Positions 24,740-39,795 of a stretch of DNA of 64,000 nucleotides are shown in pieces. Origin of the DNA: Diphasiastrum complanatum (lineage: Eukaryota; Streptophyta; Lycopodiopsida; Lycopodiales; Lycopodiaceae). The notes beneath the pieces were generated by a model. The model made no database searches, was not told the DNA's origin, and saw only the letters and a list, made by a program, of their open reading frames with translations. The translations under genes and the position numbers were made by a program. Location of the stretch: the NCBI GenBank assembly GCA_029204225.1, contig CM055102.1, positions 15,312,229 through 15,376,228 on the forward strand, written 5' to 3'. The first letter of the stretch is position 1; the number at the start of each line of letters is the position of its first letter.

Positions 24740-26775
24740 CGAACTCCAAGGGAAGGCTGCTTACTAGATTTATACCAACAAGGTGTAAACTTGACTTGCA
24801 TGCAAATCTATCTTTGAATTCTACTCAATCTTTATTAACAACAATTGAATTCCAAAACTTATTATTGAATGAACATACTACACCGAAGCATTCATATGAA
24901 AAAATGATGAGGGTCAAGATGGGGACTTATGCCTTCCTCGAAGGAAATTTATTATTATAATTATAGAAAAGACCAATTGGCAAAAGGGTCAAGAGACAAG
25001 TTCAATGCAAATTGCAAGTTGCAATTCTATACTATCAAAACAATGGAAAGTAATCACACATGCATTGGTTATGCATACATGCAAGGGCAAAGAACACAAA
25101 AGAGTAAATAAAGAAAAGTAGACATTAACAAATATGTCATTTTTGTAATACTTGAGTGGAGTGAGTTTTGAAGCAAATGGAACATTAAGAGCTATAATAA
25201 TTTTGCACTTGTCTGATGTCCTAAGTATGTAGAAAGATGTCATTTCGTTTATTGCTTGAGTAGCTTGATTCGTTAAGCAACTAGACGATTGAAAAGTATA
25301 ATAATTTCTCATTGTTGTTTGATGTCCCAATTATGAAGTCAAATCGAATGAAACAAGCAACTACTGTGTGGTCCACACTATGATCTAACATAAGATGACA
25401 ATATTTGTCATGTTGTAGGTCATATCAAAACCATGATCCAATTGAGATAGATGTGTATAAAAGATGATCAAAACCAGTTTAAAAACATGAAAAAAGAGTT
25501 AATTGTTACAATTTTTCTTTTGGACACAATACATGGTATGGTGAAGCAATAAATTGAAATAGCCAAATATTATTCACATTTGACACAAATGAATCATTCA
25601 AAACTAAGTATATGTAGATTTAATAGAAATCTAAATATATTTATTAATGATTTGAAGATAGATTTTAGAAAAATGATCTTGATGTGGTAGTAGCCAAAGA
25701 AGTGGAAGGAGATACATTGAAGGTCTAAGATGACAATATCTAGTACAGATACATCTTGAGAGTTTTGTTGGAGGTTGGTGTGAAGGAGAACATTCACACT
25801 CATGAGTAACTAATGTGTTTCACTTATGGAAGAAATGATATTTTAGACCAAATACCCGTTGAGAGCAATCTAGACATGGAATGTAGTAGTGGTAAGAACT
25901 CTAAATGATGTATGCAATTTGAGATGCATGCTCATAAAAAAATGGGACATAGAAAAGAAGATTACATGGATATTTCATAAGATAATTAATTCTACTAATT
26001 TTTTGAAGCTTGTGGAATCAAAGAGTTGAGTGAGACTTAATGATTACAAATAATCGCAAAAGAAGTTGGCTAGACCACATGCTTGCAAAAACCAAATTTC
26101 ACCACTAACATGCATGATCAACTTTTAGCAAGCCATTGCAAAAAACATAGTTGGAAGTCTCTCACTTGACCATGGTCCTAGTACTCGGGCAAGGATATCC
26201 ATAGAATTACGTAAAGACATGATGATAATTGTGCCGCATGGCTAACTTGATTTGTAGGGCTATTGCTTGCATGTCAAGCTTGTCCATTTTTTTATTCTTC
26301 TTTGTTTGTTTTCTGTAGCCATCTACGGTCAATCTGGTGCAAGTGGCACTAGGGTATTGTATTGCTTGCACTGAAAAGCTCTTGGTACTTGGCATACTTT
26401 TTATTCAACCTGCCTTTGGCATCTTCTATCTTGGTAGGGGAGAAGATGAGCTAGTCTAGAAGTGATGGCTGTTAGGCACTTAATGGGTCTCGCCATGTGA
26501 CAATGTACAATTACGATTAATAAATGTGGGGGTATTGGCATCTTGCTTGTATAAGCCCAACTTAGTGAGCACATTTTGTGGGAAAACGTAACGATGAATG
26601 GATGGAATGGATTGTGAAAGATTTTAGAACAATGAAGGTCTAGATCCATAAAGTGATCTTGGGTTAAAAAGACAACATATCACCAATCTTGCCAATGTAG
26701 AAAAATCAGCATCTACTCTAAGAATGAGATGCAAACTTTAATAGATCTTGATCAAACATGAACCAAAACATAAAA
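24740..26775. other. no gene recognised
   Basis: AT-rich; the left part may be LTR of the minus-strand gag remnant. No exon, tRNA or repeat family could be assigned. Confidence 0.4.
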
Positions 26776-26779
26776 TAGT

Positions 26780-27170
26780 GTTGTTGTCCGTACAATAACA
26801 TTAAGCTATTGTATTTCACATGTGTGGTTGAGGTGTCTCATCCTTTTATGCCAAACCTCTTGAATAGGTATTTGCTCTCTTGCAACACATTCAACTTGGT
26901 TAGCAATAACACAAGCATCTAGTTTGAATAACTTCTCTTGCCTTTTACCTTTTACAATCAAGATATCCTTCCTTTTGATCATACAACATATCCATCAAAC
27001 TCGACTTTGAGGCCTTTACTCAGCAATTGACTCGCACTAAGTAAATTCTTGGTAATAGATGGAATGAACAAAACATCCTCCAAATGAACATTTCTATTTG
27101 TAGAGAGAGAAATAGGAATTGTGCCAATCCCTTCAATTGCACACTCACCATCATTGTTGGAAAAAGTTCA
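26780..27170 (-). pseudogene. copia protease to GAG-pre-integrase fragment
   Basis: Reverse-complement reading gives CAIEGIGTIPISL, VHLEDVLFIPSITKNLLSAS, QLLSKGLKVEF, then a His-containing HKRMRHLNH-like stretch with frameshifts. These are the conserved steps between the copia protease and the GAG-pre-integrase domain. It lies beside, but separate from, the integrase block at 27546-28361, and the order shows they are not one continuous element. Confidence 0.6.
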
Positions 27171-27545
27171 TCATATTGTGTTTAGATCTATTGTAATCAA
27201 GAAATCAAGATTCTATGTGCTGGGAATTGCTAGATAGAAGATAAAAAGGAGAGGATAGAATGTTCCATATCTTTGTGATTTCTTCTTGAGTTTCATTTAT
27301 TGATTTCAAGGGAGTGCTTTGTGCATTGGAACATGTTCAAAGTGAAGATTAAATCATTGCAACATGGCAACCTCAAGTGGCTACATGTTGGAAGGCAATG
27401 ATAGGCTTACCTAAATAAACTATTATACTTGGAAGGTCAGGATGGAGTCCTAAATCAACTGTTCTACTTGGAAGGTGAGGATGGAGTGTACGGTTCTTCC
27501 TCTCACCTAAGCCATTAGACTGAGGATTGTAAGGATGATGAATTG

Positions 27546-28361
27546 CTACTCAATGCCTTGGCTTTGGCAGTACTCCTTAAACTCGACAAAGATATATTCT
27601 CCACCGTTGTCTGACCTTAGGGCCTTGATTGTCCTTCCAGTCTCCTTTTCTGCACGCTCCTTGAAGATTCTGAAGCAGTTGAAGGCTTCTGATTTCTTCT
27701 TTATGAAATACACCATCGTCCTTCTAGAAAATTCGTCAATAAAGGTTATAAAATACTTTGCATCTTTCAACAACGGATTTTTCATCGGGCCACAAATATC
27801 TGAATGTACAACATCTAACAATCCTCTAGCAACATGCTGATGGCTTGACTTAAATGGTTTCCTAGTCTGTTTACCAACTAGACAGTCTTGATAGACAGGT
27901 AACTCGACTTTTTTGTGAGGATAGTCAAGATCAAGAACAATAGATTGTCTAGACATTCGTTGTACAACAACATGATTTAAATGACCAAGTCTATAATGCC
28001 AAAGTAAACCTTTATTTGAATGAATTGAAGTACTGAGAGCTTGACTAGAGGTAGAAAAGAAATGACTTAATTTATACAAGTATCCATGCCTCTTTCCGAG
28101 TGCTAGGATCTTGCATGTCCTATCAACTACTTTACACTTATCACATTCGAATTCTACTCTGTGTTCTAGATCTGTGATTATGCTTACAGAGAGCAGATTC
28201 ATAGATAACTTTGGTACATACAGGATTTTTGAAAGTAGCTTAGACTGATCATTTGCAAAGCATAATCTTACAGTGCCTTCACCTTTAATAGCTTGTGTCT
28301 TTTGTTGCCAAGGTGATGAATTTCTGAGTATTGTAAGGTGTATGGGACTTGAAATAGCCAA
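27546..28361 (-). pseudogene. copia protease end, GAG-pre-integrase and integrase core
   Basis: One open frame of 271 residues. LYVPKLSMNLLSVSIITD marks the region after the protease; LWHYRLGHLNHVVVQRM is the GAG-pre-integrase His motif; YQDCLVGKQTRKPF supplies part of the Cys pair. Then come the integrase first Asp (VVHSDICGPM) and second Asp (LRSDNGGEYI). It stops before the catalytic Glu block (normally PQQNGVAER). The upstream gag and protease active site (DSGA) are missing. With the PBS at 28504-28515 only 140 bp away, gag has been deleted. Confidence 0.85.
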
Positions 28362-28503
28362 TGAGTGAAAGAATTAGTCTAAGTGATAGGAGAAACTATC
28401 AGTTATTTAAGTATGAAAATCTGATATTTACAGAACAAGAAAACAATTACTCTATCGGCTAGTAGAGTCTTGTACTGTGGAAGCTTATCAAGCTATGAAA
28501 ATA

Positions 28504-28654
28504 GCTCTAATACCATGTTGGAGAGAGAGGGGGAGAATAAATGATGAACACAAACGAGAAACAAACTCGAACAAGAAGCGGCAAAATTCCTCTTGACAAG
28601 TCAAGACCAAAACCTTTTAAAACCCTTTATTCATAGACTAACAAAGTAACACCT
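28504..28654 (-). other. copia PBS and truncated 5' LTR
   Basis: Minus strand TGGTATTAGAGC (28515-28504) matches the tRNA-iMet primer site. It abuts an LTR whose 3' terminal CA pairs with the plus-strand TGTTGGAGAG starting at 28516. Only about 140 bp of LTR remains before the right copy of the 2.3-kb repeat begins at about 28,655, so the LTR is truncated or interrupted there. Confidence 0.6.
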
Positions 28655-30962
<2,308 letters not shown>

Positions 30963-30980
30963 CCCACCAACCAATACCCA

Positions 30981-31035
30981 CAGTTAGTGAATCCCTTAGG
31001 GGGTAGCTAGCTCCCCCCTAAGGGTAAGCTAACTG
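30981..31035. repeat. imperfect inverted repeat (hairpin)
   Basis: The arms CAGTTAG...CCCTTAGGGGG and CCCCCCTAAGGG...CTAACTG flank a short TAGCTAGCT centre. Eleven and seven paired bases are separated by a four-base mismatch. A G/C-rich cruciform between the (GA)n tract and the copia remnant. Confidence 0.75.
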
Positions 31036-31146
31036 CCCACCAAGAGATTGTCAATGTTTTTAGGCAATTCAAATAATAGTCCAGGAATTTTTTCATGAAG
31101 TAAAAGCTTGTTAATAATCATACATAATTTATCATGGGAAAACCCA

Positions 31147-33948
31147 TTACCCTATTATGTCAACCAGCATTTGTATTTCCTTAAGAAAAGTTTCTTGTTT
31201 GTTACAACAGTACATGGCAGCAATTGCTTGTAAAATGTCGAAGGATCTTTCATCATCTTTTATTGGAGCTTTTACAATGTGCTCCATTGGTGTATCTATG
31301 CCTTTACAGTTTTCCATTTGGAATTTTTTAAGCATGGAAAGTGCATATCTACTTTGACTTATGAAAGCATCATCTTTCCAAAAGTCAATTTCAAGGCCTA
31401 AAATGTAGTGAAGAACTCCTAAATCTTGCATTTTGAACTCACTACCAAGTGCATGTTTAGTTTCTTCAACTAGCTTTTCATTATTTCCACTGAGAATGAT
31501 ATCATCTACGTAGATGAGAAGAATAACTACAAAGTTATTTACAAACTTAATATACAATAAAGGGTCATATTCACTAAGATAAAATCTGAGTGATATGATG
31601 AGAAAGGAGTTGAGCCTTGCATACCAAGACCTTGGTGCTTGTTTTAGTCCATAGAGACTTTTGAACAAAAGACAAACTTTTGATTCTTCACCTTCTTTCA
31701 CAAATCCAGGTGGTTGCTCCATGTAAATCTCCTCCTCAAGGTAACCATTGAGAAAGGCATTAGAAACATCAAGCTGAAACATCCTCCAATTGTTATAACA
31801 TGCAAGAGAAATGAGAATTCTTATAGTTACCAATTTTGCAACTGGTGCAAAAGTGTCTTTATAGTCAAGACCTTTGATTTGAGAGTAGCCTTTGGCACAA
31901 AGTCTTGCTTTATGTTTGTTGATGAATCCATCATTGTTGTACTTGATCCTGAATACCCACTTACATCCAATGACATGCATGTTGTTTGGTGGCTCCACAA
32001 GATCCCACGTGTTAACAGTTTGACATCAAGGCTTCAAACTCAAGGGTCATTGCTTCAACCCACTTCTTGGATTGAAGTGCATCTTGGACATCTTTAGGCT
32101 CTTCATCTGATATGAAGAATGCATGATAGAAAGTTTCACCTTCCGCTTGCCTTCCTTCCTCATCATAAGTGAGCCTTCTTGGCTCAGATCTTTCTCTTGT
32201 GGATCTTCTTGGTGTAGGTGCTTGAAGTTGCTCCTCCTCAAGCCTCGGCCTCACCACTTCTTGAACAACATCAAGATTGATGATTGTAGATCCTGCATGA
32301 GACTTCTTGATCTTTGCTTCATCCAAGTTAAACTTCTGATCTTCATGAAAGATCACATCTCTACTTACAACAGTCTTGTCAGTAGAGGAAAGATATACTT
32401 TATATGCTTTCTTAGAAGATGCATATCCAACAAAAATTCCTTTAACAACACTAGGATCATCCTTCTTCCTAGTCTCTAAAGGTACATGCACATAGCATAC
32501 ACAGCCAAAGATCCTAAGATGATCTACCTTAGGCTTTTTCTTATACAACATCTCAAATGGTGTTCTTCCTTCTATTGCAAGATTAGGAAGTCTACTACTT
32601 TGCACATGCAACTGCTTCTCCCCAAAATTCTTTAGGCAAAGATGCTTCTAGCCTAATGGCTTTTGCACATTCACACAAAGTTCTATTTTTTCTCTCAGCA
32701 ACTCCATTTTGATGAGGAGTATAAGAACAAGAAAATTCTCTTTGTATTCCCTCTTTCTCACAAAAATCTTTAAACTTGTTAGAGGTATATTCACCTCCAC
32801 TATCACTTCTCAAAGCTTTCAACTTGAAAGTAAACTGCTCTTCTACATAAGCTTTGAAAGTAAGGAAAACATCATAAACCGTGGCTTTAGAAGATAGCAG
32901 ATCCAAGAATATCTTGTATAATCATCTACAAAAGAAACAAAGCAATTTGCTCCTCCTTTGCCTTTGGTTGAAGAGAAATGAACATCAAAGTGCGAGAGTT
33001 CAAATGGATGTTGTGTTTTGATGCTTGATCTTGGAAAAGGTCTTCTGTGTGATTTTGCCAAAACACAAGCTTCACAAGCTTGAAGCTCCTTTGACAATGT
33101 CTTTGGTAGTCCAACAACTTTTTCTTCCTTGACCATAGATTGCATGGCTTTGAAATTGGGATGTCCGAATCTCTTATGCCACATATCCTCCTGATGACCC
33201 TTGGTCTCATAAGCAATATATGAAATGTTAGCACTCTCCCTAGAATCTAGTTTGTACAACTTTCCAATCCTAGATCCTCTAGCAATAACTTCATTTTCTC
33301 TCGAGACTATACATTTGTCAACATGAAACTTGACATCCAATCCACTATCCAACAATTGTCCTACACTAATGAGATTCTTGGTTAGTCTAGGTACATAAAG
33401 TACATCATGCAAACAAAAAGATTTTGATGATGGATGCAGTGGAATACTACCTATTCCTTCAATTCTACACTCTACATCATTAGCAATATAGATTGATCTT
33501 CTTGCACCTAGATATGACATGAGACTTGTGAAAGAGTTTCTAGAACTAGACATATGTGAACTAGCCCCACTATTTATCCACTAGATTTCTTCATTCTTGA
33601 AAGGAAAAGATGAAAAGCTAGACATCATTCTTGAAGAGCCTCCAAGGATGGAAGTTCCTCCCTGACAGCATAAGTATGCACAATATTGTCATACTCATCT
33701 CTAAGTCCATTAAGGACCACTTGAACAAGTTCAGTGTTCTTAAGAGCATCACCAATACCAGCTAACTCTTGATGAAGATCCTTTACTCTCATTACATAAG
33801 ATGAAGCACTCTCATCTACTCTCTGATAACTTAGAAAGATTTGACTTCTAAGTGTAAGCAATCTAGAAGTAATCTCTTTCAAGCTAATTTGTGATCTTGA
33901 TATTATTGCCCATGAATTGCTAGCGACACAATTGCCATGTTCATGCAA
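31147..33948 (-). pseudogene. Ty1/copia polyprotein, broken into five frames
   Basis: Read leftward: gag UBN2-like part (33948-33625: YQRVDESASSYVMRVKDLHQ); post-protease and GAG-pre-integrase (33553-32843: VLYVPRLTKNLISVGQLL, MWHKRFGHPNF, CEACVLAKSHRRPF); integrase (FDVHFSSTKGKGG; 32906-32595: LRSDSGGEYTSNKF, PHQNGVAERKNRTLCE, with D, D and E kept). The C-terminal integrase/linker is 32611-32012 (EMLYKKKPKVDHLRIFGC). The RVT_2 reverse transcriptase is 31998-31147, with LDVSNAFLNGYLEEEIYM and YVDDIILSG. The RNase H domain is almost wholly missing; the end reads CCNKQETFLKE. The zinc knuckle and DSGA protease site were not seen in open frames. Not active. Confidence 0.9.
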
Positions 33949-33959
33949 TTGACTTAATC

Positions 33960-34690
33960 TAGGCTATATTTCTAGCCTCCATGATTCATTTAATATAAAA
34001 TATATTGTTAATCATGCAAAACTCTCAAAACAACCATGTGTGTGTGTCCACATGCATGCTAGCCCCTTGGAATATAAAACAATAATTGCAAATACAGATT
34101 AGCTTGGAAGGTGTTTCATGGTGCTTGAGATGCTTGCTTCAGTCTCAAATATGCTCGCCATAAATCATTCAAATGAAATACAATTGGGAAGTGCACACAT
34201 AGCAGTCCTCTAAGCAAGCTTCATTAAAACTCAGACAAAGAGGAGCATATGCACCAACCTCTTACAATGATCTCTCTCTCTCCTAGAATGATCAATAGAA
34301 TCCTAGAACACTCTTGTGTCTTCCATTGATGAAATGGATGTATATATAGTGTGCCAATCCCTCTACAACTAGCCATCACTCCTAACTTTGGACAAGCAAA
34401 GCAAATCCTATTTAAATATAACCTTTGTTCATTTGTTGGAAGAAATCGAATGCATACTCTATATTCAACAACAAGTATTACCTCCACTTGCCTCCACCAC
34501 AATTTGATGATCAAATAAATTATGACATTGAAAAGCATCTTTAATTTTGCAATGATGTGATGCCTAGTGGTGCATTTTGTACTATTCCCACAAAAGATGT
34601 AGCCTTAATTTAAAAAGGAGTTTAGTTAATTTTTTGTATTACATCTCAAATTCTCGTGTTCTATTCGTTTCATATACTTAACTGACAAAG
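33960..34690 (-). other. probable 5' LTR/leader of the minus-strand copia element
   Basis: This follows the gag start of the copia element and contains a minus-strand TATA-like ACTATATATACATCC at about 34,335-34,350, the kind of promoter found in an LTR. I could not find a clear PBS or TG/CA ends, so this is positional inference. Confidence 0.35.
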
Positions 34691-34750
34691 CCTTTGAAGC
34701 ACTTAGAAAACTCCTTCCAAAAGCACGCATTAAAGAGCATAATTTCCAAT

Positions 34751-34960
34751 TTATGTATTCCAAAGTTTCCAACTGTTGCACCCATTTTCCATTTTGAACA
34801 TTATAGTCAATCCATCTACAAGTTGGTCAATTATGCTTTGAACGGTGGTCACAACATTTTTCAGCAGAAAAGGCATCATGAACCACTCATACACCCCCTT
34901 TTGAGTGATTATGACCATGACATTGCTGTGATGTCTCCTTCCATCATATGGATTTGCCAA
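34751..34960 (-). pseudogene. Ty3/gypsy RT fragment
   Basis: The reading ITQKGVYEWFMMPFLLKNVV then TTVQSIIDQLV corresponds to the gypsy RT motif around Y-E-(F/W)-x-VMPFGL-NAP-TFQ. The key GLTNAP part is altered to LLKNVV. It is short and isolated, without the catalytic YLDD box. Confidence 0.65.
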
Positions 34961-34966
34961 AATTAA

Positions 34967-36973
34967 CTTGGGAATTATCTTGCCAAAAGCCTATCTCGTT
35001 TTATGGGTGCCATGGATTTATTGGGTTTCATAATTTTTTTCATTGAATTTTGATCGTAACATCATTTTAAAAGCCATTTTTTTCTAATCTTTTAGTGGCC
35101 AATCGACTATTTATTTCTTAACCTCTTTCTTAGCTTGTGGGGTCAACATAATCTAGAGAGTGAATGGATCCTTGTAAAAATTCTGCATTCTATGATAGTG
35201 ATGAAGCCCATACCTTTTATTCCAAGAAAAGATCCTTCAATGTGAATCTAAAAACTATTTTATCTTTATAGTTTGTGAAGTGCTCAAAGCCCTCATGAAA
35301 ATTTGTCTTACTATAAATTTCTTCTCATTGCCTTACTTGATATACATATGCCATCTCCCCCCCCCCCCCCTTCCCCGCTTCCCCCAAGAACTTTCTTTTC
35401 GTATCTGTGTCATTTATCAGTGACCAAATTTTGCTAGTCAATGGACCCATGATCCTCTTCTTCTAATTGATCACTTTTATCAATAACGTACCATCTAGTT
35501 ATCTATTTCCCATTGTCTCCTAAACGAAAGCCCATAACACATTAGAATCTAAGAAGAGGAAAGTTTCCTACTATTTTCTTTACAAAAAATTGAAAAACAA
35601 ACCAAAAACTATCTAATAGAAGCAATAGGAGATGCAAAATGTCAATTGAAATAGGTCAATAATTTTCAACAACATAAGGAGTCTGTTGCTATTAGCTCAA
35701 TGAGTTAAAAAATCTACATTCGACAATAACGAAGGGACAAACATGCCCAATGCCTTCACGAGGCCTTATATGAGAAACATGAAAGGCAATGAACTCCGGA
35801 GGATATTAATAACCAAAAAACAAGTGCATGGCAATTTTATTAGATTTAACACACCTTTGGATAGTTCATTTTATTTAATTTAATAATTTTGGTCATGAAT
35901 GAACAAGGCTATTACACATGGATAGGGAATATTAGGCACAATTTACAACAACAATTGCTGACAAATTAGATTTGAGGTGGCTTAATTACTCTTCTTCTCT
36001 TTCTTGCATAGAGTAATGAAATTAATGAATTCATACAAAGATAATCCAATTTTCCTTATATTATCAAAGTAGTTGGTGAGATGTCTTGAAGTTTTAGTAG
36101 AGATAAGACCTTGGTGGTCATAAGCCACAAAATGGCACATCATGCCAAGAGGCCTATAATCCTCAAAATATTCACGCCATGTTGGATGTTAAGTTTTGAA
36201 CATTTTTTTAGTCTTCTAGACAAACTACATCTTGTACTAGTTGCCATTGACATTTCAACTTCAATTGCACACCACCTAGGGAAGTCTTTCCAACCACTTC
36301 CAACAACCTAGCATGAGGTCCTTTATAATTGAGCATGAAGGCCATTGAGTTTGACCGAAGCACAATATGTCTCATTCAAGCACATGCATCTAACTTCAGA
36401 CCTCACAAAGAAGAGATCGGGGCTCAACCAATAAAGTCGTCCTTTGGAAAAATTTAAGCTCTAGAACTCAAGCAATCTTAAGAATGAAATTAATGAAGCT
36501 ATGAAAAATTGGGAATCATTCATTTTTGAAGGATCAAGCTACCTAACAATTGAAATTTTTTATAGTGTGCCTTGACCAAACAATCATACATGAACTCTTC
36601 TGGAGGAATGTTTAACTAGGATTTAGATTTTAGAATGTAGTTCGGCTTTGAGGAAAGTAACTAATAACTATCATCCAAAAGATGACAACATTTGAAAACC
36701 ACAAGAGTGCTTGATTACACTAGCATGAACATGTACAATACTATTTTTAGCACCAAAAAATTGCTCATACAATTTATGTACAATATTTACCCCACACATT
36801 AACATATAGGCATAGCTAATTATTTTGGGAGCACGAGGCTCAAAGTTGTGGAACAATTTGCAATCTAGTTTGGAAACAATAATAACTTTCATCCAACTGA
36901 GCTATGGCAAGGGTATTAGGGCCACATGCACCCATTTACATTCATGTTATTGTCTTGTCATATGTAGATTGTG
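34967..36973. other. no gene recognised
   Basis: AT-rich sequence with a short C-homopolymer near 35,358-35,372. No frames with recognisable family motifs; probably old transposon sequence flanking the gypsy fragment. Confidence 0.4.
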
Positions 36974-37059
36974 ACCCAACGGGGTTGGCTCAGTTGGTTG
37001 GCTTGGCATCCAAAGTTTCTTTGGTCCCAGGTTCGAGCCTCCCCTTGGAAACCAAGAAG
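36974..37059 (+). mobile_element. 86-bp tRNA-derived SINE-like retroposon with perfect target duplication
   Basis: The body contains GGTTGGCTCAGTTGGTTGGC, resembling a tRNA/pol III A box (TGGCTCAGTTGG), and GGTTCGAGCC, an excellent B box, about 35 bp apart. It is flanked on both sides by the identical 15-mer CATATGTAGATTGTG (36959-36973 and 37060-37074), a target-site duplication of LINE-type length. The unit is essentially a tRNA-like head of 86 bp with no LINE-like 3' tail or poly-A; it ends ACCAAGAAG. It is not a functional tRNA gene: I cannot fold a proper cloverleaf. Confidence 0.8.
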
Positions 37060-37599
37060 CATATGTAGATTGTGGATAATGACGATTTTAAGATGAACGC
37101 ATAAAGAATTCTCTCAAAATTTTTGAGCTAAAATGAAAATTCAATCCATGATGGAAAAGTTCTCTATTGAATTTACCCATCTAATAAAGCCCATAATCAT
37201 AAATTTACATGTGCATAAAGATTGTATTGAAAGTGAAAATTTTGATTAATTTGACAAATCCGTTTTTTTTATACTACACATCTAACAATCATGTTGGGTA
37301 AGACTAAGTAAAATTTTGATCATCTTTCGCGTAAAGAAGTTATCTTTCTAGAGACCTTAATTGTGGTAAAGATAGTTCTTGAAGTTGTGGTTAGTCCTAA
37401 TGGGCTTGTCATAAATTCTCCAATGATGTTACCACCCATAAAGATCGCTCGAAAGGTCGTTTTCCCATGCATTAATCTCACTACCCCTCAGAAAAAAAGA
37501 ATTTGTAGATAGTCAAATAAGTTATGGAAAACAAAGACACCCATGAAACGAATGTGGAGATTATAAAAAATATGTGGATACTTCAATATACTTTGGAAG

Positions 37600-39070
37600 A
37601 AGGTGTTTTTTAACATTGCGACAAACTTTGCTTCAAAATCAAATGCTAGAAAATGATAAAACGACAAGCTTTGTTTTTAAATGAAAGAATAATTCAAAAG
37701 TTGGAAAGTGATAAAAACATAGACTCGATTCAAAATGATCTAAAAGAACAAGTGTATGCTCAAACTCACCTCACAATGACACATCATCTTTGAGCACATA
37801 ATCGCAATAGCTTACAACTTCACGACAAAGCTAAAAAGACATTAAAATTGATTTAAACAAGACGACCTTTTAGTCACGAGAAGTTTTGGTGTTTAAGTCT
37901 ACTTGTACATTCAAGGAGCATTCACATTCTTTAAAAGAGAAATATTGCAATTTGAAAAGATCTAAAATAAAAAGAAACTAAATTTTATGCTCAAACTTGC
38001 ATGGTGGAGACACCTTAACTTTTAGCAAATCATTGAATCTCCTATCGCTATCTCGACAAAGCTAAATAATAAAAATAAATTTTGGCTCAAACTCACCATA
38101 TATAGATTGGTCACCTTTGAGCACATAGTCATAACAACATAAGGATTTGACAGCGATAAAAGAAGACACCCACCTAGTAAAACTGATAAGAGATTATTAA
38201 TCTATGGGGAGGCCCTTTACTCCAAGTCCTTCCTTGGCGTAAGGCATTTGCCAAAACAAGGACAAATTTGCAAGGATCCTTGGAGCATGTCAAAGGAACC
38301 TTACAAATCTGGTTTTCCCTCAATAATTGAATGCTAGATCATAAATTGTGCCGTGTGAGTGTTTTTCAAAAGACATTGAATTTTGTTTTTGGCAAGTGTT
38401 TATGAGGGGAAGGTCCCCCTCTAAGGGCCTTCCATCTATTGACACGTTATGGGGGACTAAGCTTCTCTCATGTGAAATTAGTACCAAAAAAACCTTTTCT
38501 CAATACATGTGAGCTTATACAGCTTTTTGCAAAGAAGGCTGTTTAAAGTAGAGAATAGTATGACTACTAAGATTCCTCACATGGAGGTGCAGCCAATTTC
38601 TTGACTATTTATCAGGAATTGATTTTACGAACATGGAATGTCTTTCACTCCATTCTCGTAACAATAAACTTTGCCTTGTCCCCCATCTTTGAAAGTCTTT
38701 GAAATAGTTTATAAATGAAAAAAACAACGATTTCAATCAAAAAACTAAAAATAAAAATAACAAGGTGATTGATACATCACGAGAAGCTTTGCCTTATTTC
38801 TCATGACAAAGCATTATAAAAATTGAAAAAAAAAAACCAAAGGTTACATTCTAGAAAAATTAAAATGCTCATTTTAATTCATTTTCAAGCACAAACTCAC
38901 GTAAGAGCGAAACGTTAGCTTTTAGCAAAACATCACAATAGCTTACTACTACTGCGGCAAAGCCAGAAAAAAAAACCCAATTTAGTTCTCAAAGTTACGC
39001 AAAAGCGACAACTGAACGACTAGCGAATCAACTCAGTAGCTTATAGCTTAGCAATATACTCTCAAAAGCT
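37600..39070. repeat. degenerate interspersed repeats of a ~60-90 bp phrase
   Basis: Variants of GCTCAAACTCAC followed by TTTTAGCAAATCAT...AATAGCTTAC and CGACAAAGCTA recur near 37,750-37,830, 37,990-38,060, 38,090-38,140, 38,885-38,960 and, weaker, 38,975-39,060. They are too diverged to give a fixed period by eye. No coding potential. Confidence 0.45.
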
Positions 39071-39269
39071 AAAAATGAGTAAATATCCCGCAAAATATCA
39101 AAACAACCAAAAACTTTTTTGTTAAGTGATATTTATTAAAAATAGAACAAGGGCCCCTATCCATCTCTCTTCTATATTTAAAACAAATACACCTAATAGA
39201 TCTTTTGCCCGCCCCCCCTACAGTGTATCGCAAACATTCAGATACTGCCACGCGTCTTTCTGAAGCCGG

Positions 39270-39385
39270 CACTGACACGTGGCATTCAGTGCTTATTGCG
39301 TTCAGTATCCGCCATGGACCATGGTTGAGGCTTACTGCCACGTGTATTTTATGTCTAATGGGTGCGATTTTGGCACGTGGCAGTG
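39270..39385 (+). promoter_or_regulatory. G-box/ABRE-like cluster upstream of the RING ligase gene
   Basis: Three perfect CACGTG palindromes lie at 39276-39281, 39339-39344 and 39374-39379; two are in the ABRE-like context ACGTGGC. A related GCCACGCGTC occurs at 39247-39256. They lie 0.7-0.8 kb upstream of the presumed start codon and just before a pyrimidine-rich stretch (39,500-39,560) that could be near the transcription start. ACGT-core sites are bound by bZIP and bHLH factors (established); use here is inference. Confidence 0.5.
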
Positions 39386-39795
39386 ACTGCCACTTGGACT
39401 GTTTTGGGTCGTCGATTATGAGAGCGTGGCCAGATGACATCCAACGGTGGGGAGGTGTTCTTGTGTTGTGTCGTTAAGATATACGGGGATTGTTTTTATC
39501 GTCTCCCTCGCCTTTTCTTTCTCTTCCTCTTGTTTTTCTTTGCTTTTTGTGTTCGAGATTTTCGAGATTTTTTGCGATCCATCGTCGTAAAGATGGGAGT
39601 CAGATTTGATATTATCAGATCAGGTTTGCGCGGCCGATCTTTACATATTTCTCACTCTTCATATAATTGATGGATGCATCTGCTCTTTGCTTTAGCAACC
39701 ATTCATGTTTTCAGCAGATCTACTTCACCTGCCCTGATTCTAACGATCCAAAGAAGCTCCAAAATGGCCGATTATCGTTATTTTGAACAAAGGCG

